Below, one piece after another: positions 19,657 through 31,700 of a DNA stretch of 64,000 nucleotides. The stretch is from NCBI GenBank assembly GCA_023634235.1, contig JAMKCF010000015.1, forward strand, positions 15,100,087-15,164,086. Direction: 5' to 3'. This DNA is from Pisaster brevispinus. Its lineage: Eukaryota > Echinodermata > Asteroidea > Forcipulatida > Asteriidae. Within the stretch, counting starts at the first letter, position 1, and each line of letters opens with the position of its first letter. The notes beneath the pieces were generated by a model, which was not told the origin of the DNA, did not search any database, and saw nothing but the letters and a program-made list of their open reading frames with translations. The position numbers and the translations under genes were made by a program.

Positions 19657-22600
19657 CTGTTAAAACAATGGACAAAACAAGCACACCACATTATTCACAT
19701 GAGTCTCATAGGGTAGAGGGTGGAAGAAGAACTGGGAGATGGTTTTGCCCAACGACCTCCCAGACGAATTAAACAGAGTCAACGAAGGCCATGGCCACCA
19801 TTGCCCTTTGAATTGGCCAAGGTGATTTTTCAAAAGTTTCCCATATACTTTTCCAATGGAAGTGCCCTTTGCAAAATGGAAATGGCCCTTGCTTTCTCAA
19901 AGATGAAATTCCAGGCCTGAGTAACTAGTACAGAAACATTCAAATGTGTCAAGATATTATCGACTGACATTTTATAACATAAAATAATAATTTCCGAGTT
20001 ACCTTCAACCGTTGTTATTCCTTCATCAACTAACTTCCTGGCAGCTGCTGGTCTGGAATATAATATTAAAACAAAAATATGAGGATTAAAGGTAAAGTCA
20101 TACATGACCCCGAAAAGAAATTGTGTAATTTTATCCGAAAACATATTTTGTTAAGCATCCTGCAAAATGTTTTCATCTGAAGTGCCCTCATTGATTAGAA
20201 ATAAATTAAAGTAGGTCGAAAACTTTGAATCTTTAAAGATGGCCTGCAGGTGACTTTTGAAAATGCTGCCCTCAACCAGCCTGAGATGCAGTTAGTACCT
20301 GCTGTCACCTTGCTAAAAGTGGATGAATTCAACGTTCTTGATGAAAATACCATTTGCTGTTTTCTCAACAAGCAGACACTGTGTTCAGCTGAAACTTTAA
20401 CAGGTGACTTTTACTGTATCTTTCTTGATAACTTTGTTTATACATCAGCATTATTAAATGATGAACCTACCTTTCTAGTCAGTCCTGATTTTAAGGAAGT
20501 AAGACATTTTCTTGCTAGTTCTGAGAATTATCAACCTATTTTGTATTATTTTGAACAGAATTGAGGAATGAAACAGTTTCAACCATCTGGGGAGTACCAA
20601 GGTCTACAGTTTTGTAATTAATGAATTCTGTTTTCCAGACTATGCAACGCCTGGAATTACATGGTGACCACAAAGGCGAGGATGCCCCTTCAAAAGTTTC
20701 CCATAGACTTTTCCCAATGGAAAAGCCCTTTGCAAAATGAAAATGGCCTTGCCCTCCCAAAGTTGAAATTCCAGGCCTGCTATGCTCAGACTTACCCAAT
20801 CCCTGTCACCCTTGTAAGTAGATTAATAGCTACACTTGTGTCATCCGCTCGGATCTTCTCCAGTTTCTGCAGTTTCCCAGTTGCTAAAATCTCATCAATC
20901 TTCTTGCCTATTTTGTCTCCGACTCCATCCTAAAATTGGAAAGAGCAATTGAGTCACCATGTTTAGAAAAAAGAGCAACTTTGAGCTTTTCGGGGAAATT
21001 TCAGTAGGCAAATGCTATACTGTTAAATGAGAAGTTTTGTATCAACATTTCCTGGGCAAATCTAGCAGGCAAATGCTATACTGTTAAATGAAAAGTTTTG
21101 TATCAACATTTCCTGGGCAAATCTAGCAGGCAAATGCTACACTATTAAATGAGAAGTTTGTATCAACATTTTCATATATATACAAAACCAAATACTGTAA
21201 AAGATAACGGCTACATGTTGGTCCTACATATATTTTGACGAGGCTCCTAATCAGTCAAATTTGTTTATCGAACTCTGTTACAAATTGTACGCTGCCATCT
21301 TCATTGGTTATCTTTTCTTCTATTGAGCTGTGTATAAAGTGTTAAGTGCAACATGTATGCACTGCAGAAAGTCCAGACTCTGTGGCTCTTTTGCAAACAT
21401 GTGATGTCATAACTGGGTAACATTATCAATAAACCATTGATTCTTTGACTTTTGAAATAAACGCCATTGACATTAAAATAATGGCTCATATTCAAAACCA
21501 ATCACTTCGGCTCAATTTTTAAAATTGTCACTTTTGGTACGGGACTTCAAAGAGCCCTAAATCATGGTTTCCAAAAAATCCGAAGTGTCTCCTTCTCCAG
21601 TTTCTTAAAACATTTCTAATGAACCATTAATTATGTAAGGTTTTGCTCGTCACTTTGCGTCATTTTGAGATGGTCTTCCCGAGGAGCTCATTTCTGCACC
21701 AACCCAGAGAAAGTTAAAAGAGAATCTGAGATCCCTTACAGTTGGCTAAAACTAAAAGGGATAATCAACCAAGCAGGGAATTATTTCTTCCAGCGATTCT
21801 GCAAAGCAAAATATTTTGACTAAACGTGTTTTGTACACACTGAATGCTACTAATTAGCAGCAAATTATGACTTTTGAGTTGCACTGGAAAAATATTGTGC
21901 TACATTTTGTACAGCAATAAAAATCATTCACTGACAAGTATAAAGTAAGTTTTAACTTTGTGTATTTATGACTGAAAATGGCTCTACTCACCAGTTTCTT
22001 GGCATCTTTCCCACTTGTTATTTTCTCTGGATGCTTAGCGATGGTACTGGCAGCCTTGCGATAAGCATTGTACTTATGCATCTGTCTCGTCACATTCTTT
22101 TCATAGTTCGCCAGCTCTGCAAAATATGAGTTGGTATTTATACAAAAACTTTGAACTGCATTCAGAAACATTGACATTCAAAACATAGGCAAATTATTAC
22201 ATTAGGCCTAAATTTCGAACAGTGTCCATTGGAGAAAGTGGCATTGTTGTGCTCCACACTTTTTTTAGCACAGTGTGATACTGATACTTGATAGTACTGA
22301 TAGTTACAGCGAAGCGAGCTGCATACGGAAGTGGGTACAACACGTACACAGACTGAAGTCCAACACAGTGCATGCACCAAACATAACTGATAGTGATAGT
22401 TTGATGCGTGCACTTTATCGGACTCCAGTCTAGTGTAACTGTGTGGTCTTCAGTCTTCAGTCTTCAGTCGTTTCCACCTACTTGCAGCCTTGAAGGCTAT
22501 TAATACTATTACTAGGTACCCACTTCCGTATGCAGTTCGCTTAGCCATAACTGTCAGATGAAACAGCCGTTTAATTTGGTTCCCACCCTCACACGCGGTG

Positions 22601-23763
22601 ATGTAATTTAAGCTGGCATTGTGATTGTGTATCCATTCCAAGATGGCCACAATATACAGGAAAGTAATTCTGGGCAAATTGAAAAAGATTATTTGCAAGC
22701 GTGTCATGGCCTAGCGGTTAAGAGCACCGGATTCAAACTCTGGTGTTTCTGATCAGCAGAGTGTGGGTTCGAGTCCCAGTCATGACACCTGTGTCCTTAA
22801 GCAAGCACTTGACCATGATGCTTCGTCCTTTGAATGGGACGTAAAGCCGGTGCCCATGTGTTGTGTAACGCACGTAAAAAAAGAACCCAGTGCACTTATC
22901 GATAAGAGAAGGGGTTCGCCCCGGTGTTCCTGGTTTGATCGGCAGCATATTGCACCACAGCACCTTGTAAACCATTACATGGTGCTATGGATTGTAAGAA
23001 GAGTAGGTGTCATAATTCAAACCATAGAGCATGTTCAAACGTAGTCCCACATACATGTACCTTGCAGGAAAATACTGTATGTTACAGCGCATTGAGCGTC
23101 ACTGAGAGACGGATATGCGCGCTATATAAGAAGCCACTATTATTAAAGGTTTGTTATTTCAAAAGCACTGGAGGGAAAGAGGTAATGTTACTGTTAGCCA
23201 ACATAATTTTTAGTAATTTAAAACGGCCAACCACCCGGGGTAGGGGATTTGCCACCCCCACCCCCCCCCCCCCTGTAAACAGCATGGTCAACTGAGTACT
23301 GACACTGAGACTGACAGGTCAGCTGTAGTCAGTGCACACTGCCAAAAGAAAGGGCGATACAACAAACATCAAAATAAAATTAACAGTTATTCAGACATTA
23401 CTTTAAAGTTTAAGTAAATTAACATTTACAAAAGAACGTTCAAGATATATAAAAACAAATTTCCACTAAACAACTCATATCCAAAGCTTCGTTACAATTA
23501 TATTTAGCTCAGCAATTCGTGATTAGGTTTTTTTTCACGAAACAGGTTAAACGTGCACGACGAAAAACTGAGCAAGCAGACGATAAACAAAAAACCGCTA
23601 AAGAAAAAAAGTGACTACTGACAGACTGTGACAGTGAATATTCAACAAAAGATAAGATTTATAACGAAGCGAAGGGAAAGAAAAATAGTCAATACATACC
23701 TGAGAGGACGTCAACCAGTTCCTGGTTTGGATTTTCGTTCTGTGGAGCTTTGCGTTTACTCAT
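14560..23763 (-). CDS. POLB: DNA polymerase beta
   Basis: Nine coding exons (plus-strand coordinates, in gene order): 23700-23763, 21992-22116, 20796-20929, 20003-20052, 19605-19656, 18232-18430, 15736-15822, 15222-15429, 14560-14654. They total 1014 nt and 337 aa, against 335 in human, with every phase consistent. Pol beta is the X-family nuclear gap-filling enzyme of base-excision repair; its N-terminal domain removes the 5'-deoxyribose phosphate. The start MSKRKAPQ is the family N-terminus. The lyase lysine corresponds to Lys73 in KIGKKIDEI; catalytic aspartates are Asp191 and Asp193 ([15 protein letters not shown]) and Asp258 (RRIDIR), and the sugar-selecting YF pair is at 273-274 (LYFTGSD). 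The last exon is more divergent. One donor (exon 7) is GTTGGT. The introns are rich in tandem repeats and SINEs. No other reading is plausible. Confidence 0.97.
16080..17730. repeat. Degenerate tandem array, about 250-300 bp units, in POLB intron 6
   Basis: Four or more recurrences of one module can be read at about 16172-16320, 17078-17180, 17365-17465 and 17615-17725. Each has TCATGAGATGAAATAGATAG-like, AGAAGGACCAAAAG-like, AGCCTTGTCAAAAATGGACA-like and CAAATTGTGGAC words in order. A second module (GTTGAACTGAATAAAGGAAT, then TTAATACACATAAATGC) alternates with it and recurs at about 18070-18125. Divergence between units is high. Confidence 0.75.
16447..16622 (-). mobile_element. 5'-truncated tRNA-Leu SINE copy
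   Basis: On the minus strand it carries CACAGCACCTTGTAAACCAT, TGCAGGAAAATACTG, GCCTTGAGAGTCACTGAGTG and AGCGCTTTATAAGAAGCCAC, and ends in ATT repeats. This matches the 3' half of the SINE at 22703-23146. Confidence 0.75.
18485..18728. repeat. Minisatellite, about 25-27 bp unit, in POLB intron 5
   Basis: About nine copies of CAACTAGTTATGGTGAAGAA followed by ACAGT, with single-base changes (CAGCTAG, CATGG) and one shortened unit near 18660. It begins about 55 bp from exon 6. Confidence 0.9.
19259..19476 (-). mobile_element. tRNA-Leu-derived SINE, copy 2
   Basis: Minus-strand copy with a damaged tRNA-like head (GTGGCGTGGCGGTTAAGGGC), ACTCTGGTGTTTCTGATCAG, B box GGTTCAAGTCC and ATTGCTTTGTCCTTCGGATT. 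The 3' part is missing. Confidence 0.75.
19719..19920. mobile_element. MITE-like element B, partial copy
   Basis: Shares AAGTTTCCCATATACTTTTC, CCTTTGCAAAATGGAAATGG and the right end GATGAAATTCCAGGCCTGA with the family. The left end is degraded. It lies in POLB intron 4. Confidence 0.65.
20003..23763 (-). CDS. POLB: POLB exons 1-4: dRP-lyase domain
   Basis: Exon 1 (23700-23763) encodes 21 residues and a split Glu. Exon 2 (21992-22116) encodes [20 protein letters not shown] and ends KDAKKL. Exon 3 (20796-20929) opens [20 protein letters not shown] and carries the first helix-hairpin-helix and the Schiff-base Lys; vertebrates have PGVG where this has DGVG. Exon 4 (20003-20052, only 50 nt) encodes [16 protein letters not shown], part of the second HhH. 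Donors are GTATGT, GTGAGT, GTAAGT and GTAACT. Confidence 0.96.
20250..20564 (+). other. Open frame of unknown nature in POLB intron 3
   Basis: A 105-codon open frame on the strand opposite POLB, ending in TGA at 20562-20564. The first ATG is at 20286, giving a product of about 92 residues. It contains [20 protein letters not shown] and [20 protein letters not shown] and has a protein-like composition. I do not recognise it. It could be a fragment of a mobile-element protein, an exon of an unknown gene, or chance. Confidence 0.2.
20650..20782. mobile_element. MITE-like element B copy
   Basis: Inverted ends CCTGGAATTACATGG and GAAATTCCAGGCCTG enclose CCTTCAAAAGTTTCCCATAG and CTTTGCAAAATGAAAATGGC. 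The same body occurs at 45862-46019, with partial copies at 19719-19920 and 15835-15935. It lies just downstream of POLB exon 3 in the intron (gene orientation). Confidence 0.75.
20999..21166. repeat. 61-bp tandem repeat, about 2.7 copies
   Basis: The word GGCAAATGCTA recurs at about 21007, 21068 and 21129. Each unit reads ...GCAGGCAAATGCTATACTGT, TAAATGAGAAG, TTTTGTATCAACATTTCC. Copies are more than 90% alike by eye. Confidence 0.9.
22703..23146 (+). mobile_element. tRNA-Leu-derived SINE, copy 3 (best preserved)
   Basis: The head has a perfect seven-base acceptor stem (TGTCATG with CATGACA), B box GGTTCGAGTCC and CAA in the anticodon-loop position. The body includes CGTCCTTTGAATGGGACGTA and GGGGTTCGCCCCGGTGTTCC. 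It ends GCGCTATATAAGAAGCCACT then ATTATT. It sits in POLB intron 1. Confidence 0.88.
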
Positions 23764-26700
23764 TTTGTGGAAGATAATGCTATTTTATTGATATTTTGCC
23801 ACTTTTTAACCTCGCGAACAAATACAAAGTGTACACAACAAGCTCCAACGTGCGCGCACTGCCAATTTTTCACGCACGACATTATTTTTTTGTTCAACTT
23901 TCGGTCTCAAAAGTCTGGTATCCGCAGTCAAATGTTCTGAATATAAGTATGAGGAAGGCAGGTTACCAGACATGCAAATAATTAAAAATAAAATAGCAAA
24001 CTCGAGGTGGCGCTATACAACTTTTGTGGTGGCAAACCTTTTTTGGGGGGGGGTACATGGATTATTGCGTAAAGCGGGTGAAGAGGTTTTAATTGCTTTT
24101 AAAGTTATGATTAATTGATTAATTATGAGATACTTTAGCTGGTATGAGAAGGGTGAAAAAGGATACTTCTATATCCTAAAAATATATCAAGTAATAAATC
24201 ACAAGGGAAACTGACCGAGTAATTTGTTTTATATTTGGGGTTGAACAAGAAGTTTTTTTAACCACCTATTATCTTCAAAATGTACAAAATTTTTAACCAC
24301 CAATTATCTTTAAAAGATTGTACACTGTATGTCAATATCAACAGTTCTTCAAGTTATTATTCAATTGCAAAACATTTAAACTGGTGAACGCTTTATGTTC
24401 TCTGAAAAATAAGTGAACACAAACAACAAAACAAAATAAAGAAAGAAATAATTTGCAATAATTATCACTGACATTTTTATTGTACCAATTCGAATTGGCC
24501 ACATGTCATTTTTGTTATTATACATAATATAATAAATGTAACTTAAGAAAAAAAAAAACACATAAAGCAAATTCAGAAAAAAAGAGAAAAAAAATTAATA
24601 CAGAAATTTAGTAGACTTTAAAAAGCATTTTACATATCCCTGTATTTGTCAATTAACGTTTGAGTGAAATCCGTTGCATTTTCAACATCTGTTCTGAATT
24701 CAGAATAACCACATTGTTGACATGAAAGTTCATGAGTACAATTTAATCCAAATAATGTATGATAATAATAATAAATACATATGACAAAACAGATCCCAGA
24801 CTCAATGCACATGCTTTTAGTGATGGCGTCAAGGACATCTTTTTGCCCCTTTTCTCTGATTGACATTAGTGAGAGCATAGCGTAAATAATGTCCCCAGAA
24901 AAAGGGGGTGGGGTAGAGGCTGGTTACATTACCAAGGTACATGTACACCATTTAAAAAATAATATGCCCTTTTGACACCCGTTTATTAAAATGTACTTCT
25001 GGAGAAATTGCAGCCAACAAGTTTGGAGATATCTATGTGTAGCTATTATGGTGCGATGTTGTCTTGTTCCCTTTGTATCCAATAACAGTAATGTATACTG
25101 ATATTCATCATACAAAATGGGGCCAGCCTAGTCTGCCCTTCCAGCCTCGGTATGGTTACAAAGGTATGAATGTAAAGCAAAATGGTTCTACTGTGAGAAA
25201 GGCAAGTTATAGTAGCTTAGGCATGCTAGTCTCTTTACAAGCTGAAGTAACACGCACACAACACCTTGAATGGAGGTTAGTCATCAGGCTGGTAATAACC
25301 TTTTTGTGGCTTAGACAGGTGTGTAGTCAAGAAGGGACTGGAACTGGAGACCATATGTGCATGTCGAATAGCGTGGCTTCGCCACTCCTGCTTAGTCTTC
25401 GATTCCAGTCGCTTCGCAGCTACACAGCTGTCTTAGCCACGAAACCCTCAACATAAGGCTAGGCTTGTAAAGAGAGATATGGCCAGAATCCAAAGCTGCT
25501 TGTAGTTCAACAATAGGGCCTTGACTAAATCAGTCAAGCAAATGGCACAATTTGATGTAAATGTTCACCCTCTTTTATAAAGAGCCCACTTTTATAGAGT
25601 CTTACTTTCCCACAAGTTTGTGTCTTTAAAAAAGTGCCATAACATCACATTTTCCCTGAAGTCGATATATTCAAATTCTAACCTTTGACCCACTGTAGAG
25701 CTGCATAAATGAGGGCTTCAAGACTTCACTACTACCATGGAGCTATAAACTAGTTTATAGCTCCATGCTACTACTTAGTCTTCAATAGCAAGCAAAAGCA
25801 TGTGCTTATCATGTTTTTCTGCTCAGCAAAAACTAGCAGGAAACCAGTTTTGTGTTGTTTTGGCCAGCAATATTTGTCTGTGCTAAGCAATTTTATGCAC
25901 TGTGCACTGAACAGAAAGGCTAAGTACCGTCAAGCCTGGCAGTGAATATTTGAGCACATCAGTATGATTTTCAGCATATAAGATCTTTTGATTTATGGCT
26001 AATCGTTAATCTGCAATAGTTTTGTTTTGTTTTTAATTGGGACTGTAATAACCTGATAAATGAAACCTACTTGTAAATATAAAATACTCTACTCTATAAA
26101 TTAGGGTTGACTACATGTACATAAAATACCTATCAGGCCAATCAAATTTAAAGTAAACAATAACTGTTCTTTAAGAGTTATTGGGAAAAGTGACGTCACC
26201 TGATACTAAATTCATGAGAGCAAACTTCAGATCAGAGGGTAAGCATCTCCCGAATTTAGTTCAGGTGGGCACCCCCTTCCATAAAGAGGAAGCAATTACA
26301 TGTGATGTATGAGTTGATGTATGGATCTGTCCATGGAAAATTGTATTCTACTCAATCCACTTTCTTACACTGTGCAACAACCGACTAGAAAGTCAGTGGA
26401 AAATCATGTTCAAGCTTCTTTTAGAATCCAGCACTTGGAAAAAATGCTGCAGGGTTCTCTCTTAACAGTGGTTGACCGCTGACCAAACACCAGTTAAAAC
26501 GCCTGAGGACCAGTCAAAGTTCCCTCCAACAAGTGGTCCGGCTGGCTAGCTCAGTGTTGAAAGGCAACCCTATTTCATTTGAAACATGGACTACTCAAAA
26601 AGTCGAAGACCCACCTGCTGGCTTAGTCACTGAAAAAGTTAGGGCCAAACCTTGTGGTGTAACATAGAAAATATCCACATGTGGGATGTTTATTTGTAAA

Positions 26701-28636
26701 ACAACATGAGGTTAAAATTTGCTTACATCACCCCCCCCCCCCCCCCCCCGAAGGTTATCCAAACTCTGAAATACATGTAGGTGACTCCTCGAACAAAAGG
26801 GTGAAAGGTCAAAAAGATGTTTCTTCGTGTTGACATGAATGTCCTAGTTGTTCGTAAGATCAACAAAAGTTTACAGCCCATGTTATCTTTACAACTTAAC
26901 ATGATTTTGGAATGGTGGTTGGCACACTTCCACATCTCCATTCTAAGGAGGCCAAAGTATGGTGCAGATTTGGATAAGTTTTTCAACATAACAAGTTGGT
27001 GAACTTTTTGTCACGCATTCAAACACAAGTTGAACACGGGTTGAACTTTGACGCAATTTTATCAAACGTTTGTTTTTGCATCAAGTACGGGTAAAGATAA
27101 AATGAGGACAACTGGGAATCGGATGATTTTAAAAATTCAAGTTGATTGTAAACAAGATAGTAAGAGAATTGTTGAACTTTTCACTGATAAACAGAGTGCA
27201 TAGAACATAGAGCATACAAAATGAAATACATACAAATATTATGAGTTCACTGTAAACATTACAAGCGGACTGGCCCAGTTTTAATAAGAGCCTATATGCA
27301 GAGATTTTTCAAAACAAAAAAACAAAAACATATTCACTGATGAAAATCGCAAGGGAACCAGTCACAAAAATAAACATTTCATGCATTTTGGCTGGTAAAC
27401 TGTTTCTGTTTGTTTCTGTTCCTATTGAGTGCAACTTTTCTGTGCTTCGGCCAAGGTGTTCTGTGTACACATGTACATACATTTTTAGCTGGTTTCATTG
27501 ATGCATGCTACCAACTATCAAAAACTGATAGCGATTCAATGTACTGAAGAAATTAATCAATTGATAAGAATGCTATTTTTGACATTTTAGCAATTAATTC
27601 TAATTTTAACTGACCATGTCAATGTTCAAATATATCTGCAGTATAAATAGATTCCAGCTTTGAGATATATTACAGGAACTACAAAATAATGATCACACAT
27701 TTGGCGTCGTAACTCCATTAAATCTGGTTATCTTTTCAATTTGTCATCCACTAAATTAGCTTTGAAGTTCATCTTAAGAGAGCGAGGAAGTGTCTTATTT
27801 GACAACAAATGTTGGGGTGTAGAGATGCTGCAGGATTTTGTTGCATTCAAGAAGGTTTTGGTATCAATTCCTTGGTAGTCGTTCAAACTGATGACATGAT
27901 TTTTTTCTTCTTTTGTAAAACGTTCCTCGAGCTGAGTAAGTAGCTATCAGGTCCAATACAATTTCAATGGCAGGTCTTAAGTCGAACACTATCCAAGTTC
28001 TTGAAGGGGATCACTTCAGGTTAAACAAAGGAAGCACTTTTCATATATTGTGCCATCATGCGGACTTGCCCCAGCAGGGTTGCCTCCCATTTGACATTCA
28101 TAGCTGATGTGCACAAATTTCTGTAGCTGTGCTGCCTCGTTTTGCTTAAAAAAGGTACGATCGGAGCAATTGCAGGAGGTCAAGCTGTATGAAGCAATCA
28201 CGGCGGCGATTGGTGTGAAAATTATCCCAGTCTTCTGAAGTTACATGAAGAGATTATGGGGGAATGGAAAGATTAGGCAATGCCAAATTACTTCAAGGAA
28301 ACTCGTCGGTTGATCACCACTGTCCAATTTGTTTTACTTCATCATCCTTCCGACACTCCTCTGTTTTAAAATATAATTATTCAGTCAGTCTTTTGTAAAC
28401 TCTCCGCACCATTTGATCAGAATACAGAGACTGTTAGCTTGGTTCCGTTTTTGAAAGTCGACCGTCCAATCCCATCGACGTTTTTGATTTTATGTCAGGA
28501 AGTCGGCGGACCGACAGTTGCCGAAAGCAGCGAGCAACAAAGCTCAGTCTCCAATTATGGTCACAAAGGCTGTTACCTCTCATACAGTTGTTTTGGTTAA
28601 CTTACAAAATCCGCTATTTAATCCTAGATCTGCGTG
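23764..28636. other. Intergenic region between POLB 5' end and SAR1 3' end
   Basis: The POLB promoter should lie just right of 23763. A CGTGCGCGCACTGCC stretch near 23849 is NRF-1-like but unproven. An open frame with a CxxC motif (24630-24878) is listed separately. There is a 20-base C run near 26730, and partial MITE A-like words (TTTTTCTGCTCAGCAAAAAC, about 25810). The SAR1 3' UTR should take up the right end. No exon with a family signature is seen. Confidence 0.45.
24630..24878 (-). CDS. Unidentified open frame with a CxxCG motif
   Basis: 82 codons from ATG at 24878 to TAA at 24630. It contains REKGQKDVLDAITKSMCIES, a Tyr/Ile-rich hydrophobic stretch (ICFVICIYYYYHTLFGL), CTHELSCQQCGYSEF and TDFTQTLIDKYRDM. 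The C-terminal half looks protein-like, with a CxxC knuckle. The frame stays open a few codons upstream of the ATG, so it could be a terminal exon of an unseen gene. I do not recognise the family. The Tyr run comes from TAT repeats, which argues for caution. Confidence 0.25.
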   Translation of the reverse strand: MLSLMSIREKGQKDVLDAITKSMCIESGICFVICIYYYYHTLFGLNCTHELSCQQCGYSEFRTDVENATDFTQTLIDKYRDM

Positions 28637-28750
28637 TTATATGTACTGTGCCAACCATTTGAAGGCGTCCCCGTAACCTTGTTGCTTCAAAACGCTGCAC
28701 ATAAACAGCTCCAGAGGGCGCCCTGGCAAATCTCGTAATGGTATGTTTCC
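28637..28750 (-). CDS. SAR1: SAR1 last exon
   Basis: 38 codons from [19 protein letters not shown] to QYI, then TAA at 28637-28639. The acceptor is TGTGTCTCAG. It carries the G5 region (CSVL) and the C-terminal helix. Confidence 0.95.
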   Translation of the reverse strand, partial: GNIPLRDLPGRPLELFMCSVLKQQGYGDAFKWLAQYI

Positions 28751-31700
28751 CTGAGACACAGAAGAGAAAAGACTTTCTTTAGGTTTAACATAATTCATTA
28801 CTTGGGATTTAAAATCCTTTTTGGAAAGAATCCACTGGGAGATTGGGCTGTGTCTGGATTGATGGTTTTGGCTACGGCTGAAAAGCTTAAAAAGTTCCAT
28901 TCTTCAACATTGTCCTTGCAGCCAGTTGCCGTAGCCGTAGCTGCTTTAAGAGGAGGGGAAATGACCAATTCAATTTTGTGATGCACTCGTTTTCCAATAG
29001 AGTTCTCATGTGAGCAGGGAAAAAATCACAAGTCTCTAACCTTGTGTTAAGATGGTGTAAAATGCCATTGTATTCGATACTCTTCCAGTGCAAAATTTGT
29101 CAACATCCATTCGGAGCAAAATGAGTCTCTTCATTTTTTTGTACTGGGACGTTTTGGTTCAATCCTGACTTTCAATAATAATCAATCAAAACGGCCGTAA
29201 ATGTGACCATTTGACTGACAACAAAAATCTTCCTTGGAATGTAAAAAAACTTTAGTTGTTGAAATCCGATGTCATGTTTCAAATTTCTCTCTCTGAAAAA
29301 AACCCCAGTAATATACCAAAAGATCCCCGTACAAAAATGTAGAGACCCCTTTTTCTCAGAATGATGTCATCAACTGTTTTGGATGTTGACAAATTTTACA
29401 CTGGAAGGGTATCCAATACAATGGCAATTTACACCATTTTAATGCGAAGGTCAGAGACTTGTAATTTTTTCCCCACCTGCATGAGGACTCCATCTATTGG
29501 AAAAATGAGTAAATCACTAAATTTACTCGGTAATTTCCCTTCCTCTTTAATTTTCACACGGCCTTATTTTATAAGAACTTTATTTTTGATAGGGCATCAT
29601 CAGCTTACCTTCCCTGTTGTCTGTTGAATGAGTCCAAAACAATTCCTTATATGATCTTCACTGCAAGCTGTGGACATGTCAATTTTGTTGCCAAGAATCA
29701 AGATGGGAGCGTTAGCGATCATCTCGTCCGTCATGAGACTCTGCAAAGGATCAAGAAAAAGAAAAAAAATGTAAAACGAAAAATGGGCAAGGAATATGGC
29801 AATAACGCTTCTCAGATTCAAATTTTGGGGCCTAAAAACTGATATCTTTTTACATAACCACATAGACAATCGAAAGCTGATGTACATGTAGGCTTCAAAA
29901 CCAATAAGTTTTTAATTGCCTATACTAGTCCATATCTTTTTCACTGAACTAGCCAGTCGGACCACTTTAAGTGTATTGTGACTGGTTTTCAGGTGTTTCA
30001 ACTAGCATTTGGCCAGCGGACCACTATTAACGCAGAACACTGCTTGCTGCCCTGAGCTTCAAACCAAACCGGACCATCATCATTTACGTATAAAATCAAG
30101 TTACATATAGTATGGCCACCAGCACATTAACAAGAGAATGTCCTTTATTAGTATTAACTGTACTGGTAGCTTGTGTGGGATAAAAATCAATATAAATAAA
30201 TTCACAGGTTGACTTTGTAAAAAATCAATCAACACTCAAGCGGTGGTTTCGGTTTAAAGGGGCTGTGTTGTCATCATCAAAGCAGGCCTGTGGCTGTGAA
30301 CGGAATTATAAACTCTCACCCAGATAAAGCATGCGCTCTAAATAATAACAAGAATAATAGTGGCTTCTTATATAACCCACAATTCCATCATGCAGTTACG
30401 TTCATGGCGCTCAACAATATGCAAAAGAGTAACAACAGAACGATACTAATTTGGAGTGTGAACAAATAGGTTTTGAGTAATTGTTTAAAAGAAATGGCTG
30501 ATGAAGGGCAAGTGGTAGAGTGTTCCAGCGAGTAGGGCCAGCATGGGAAAAACTGCAGATACCCCAAGAGCATTGGGATCTAGGAACTTGAAGAAAGGAG
30601 GAGTCCGATGACCTTAGTCAGCACGGAGGACTGTATGCCTGTATTGAATTCTGTATATAGACTGGCGAGGAGCCGTGAATTGCGTAGACTTGATTTCAAG
30701 TCTGGGATCATGGTTATTTCTCTGCATTCAGCTTCGCCAACAGGGCATACAAAATTTAAACAAAAGGTTTAACATTGACCCAAGACTTACATCAAGTTCT
30801 GCCTTGGCCTCTGCGAATCTTTGAGGGTCTGCTACGTCTATGAGGAAAACTATCCCGTCAATCGCTGGCAGGTAATCCTTCCAGACTCGGCGTGCCTGGG
30901 AGTGACCTCCAAGGTCAAAGGTTGTGAATGATAACGACCCCATGCTAAGCGATTCTGATGCTGTGGTTAAAGGAGATAAAAGTTTTGTTAATTTTTAAAT
31001 GTTTTTTTATGAGATATTGCCTACCACAAGGCCGGACGGCCACTTCAAAGGTGAGGGCTACACTTTTACACTAATTTGGGCTGTCGACCCAAATCAACTG
31101 TCATCAGGAGCACATTGTCACCAACTTCTGGGGCTGAAACAGGGTTACCTCCTTGACAGTCCGTAACGATGTAGGCATGTATTTCATCAACTAGGAGCCT
31201 GGCTGGTTGAGCAGAGTATACCACCTTCCCAACTTTTTACGAAGCAATTATGGTTCAGTGCCTTGCTCAAGGGCACAAGTGTCATGACCGGGATTCGAAC
31301 CCACACTCTGCTGCTGACAACACCAGAGCTTGGGTCCGGTGAACTAGACCGCTCGGCCACAACACAGCACGGTAAATGGTATAGTCTTTGACACAAGGTG
31401 AATAAATGGAAATATTTACCCAATTTGAAATCGGCTTTGTAACATAAACTGATGGCAAGACTACTTAAAAAAAGGCAAGGACTCTCACACTACAAGATGA
31501 CTGCAGTCTTGAGTGACACCGACACACAGGCCCTTTTCAGAATCACAGCTTTCAGCTTGGGCTCTGGCTTAGTCTCTGACAATTGTTTTGATAATATGCG
31601 CTTTTGGTACAGAGCTTTGAACAGGCAGACAGAGCCTAACTCTGAGCCCATGTTGAATTCATAGTTTCCAAAAAGGGCCGCTAATACACTTACTTGGATG

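Noticed and set aside
25064..25456. 130-codon open frame on the plus strand
   Set aside because: No family features, contains an imperfect fold-back (about 25310-25440), and composition is like surrounding DNA.
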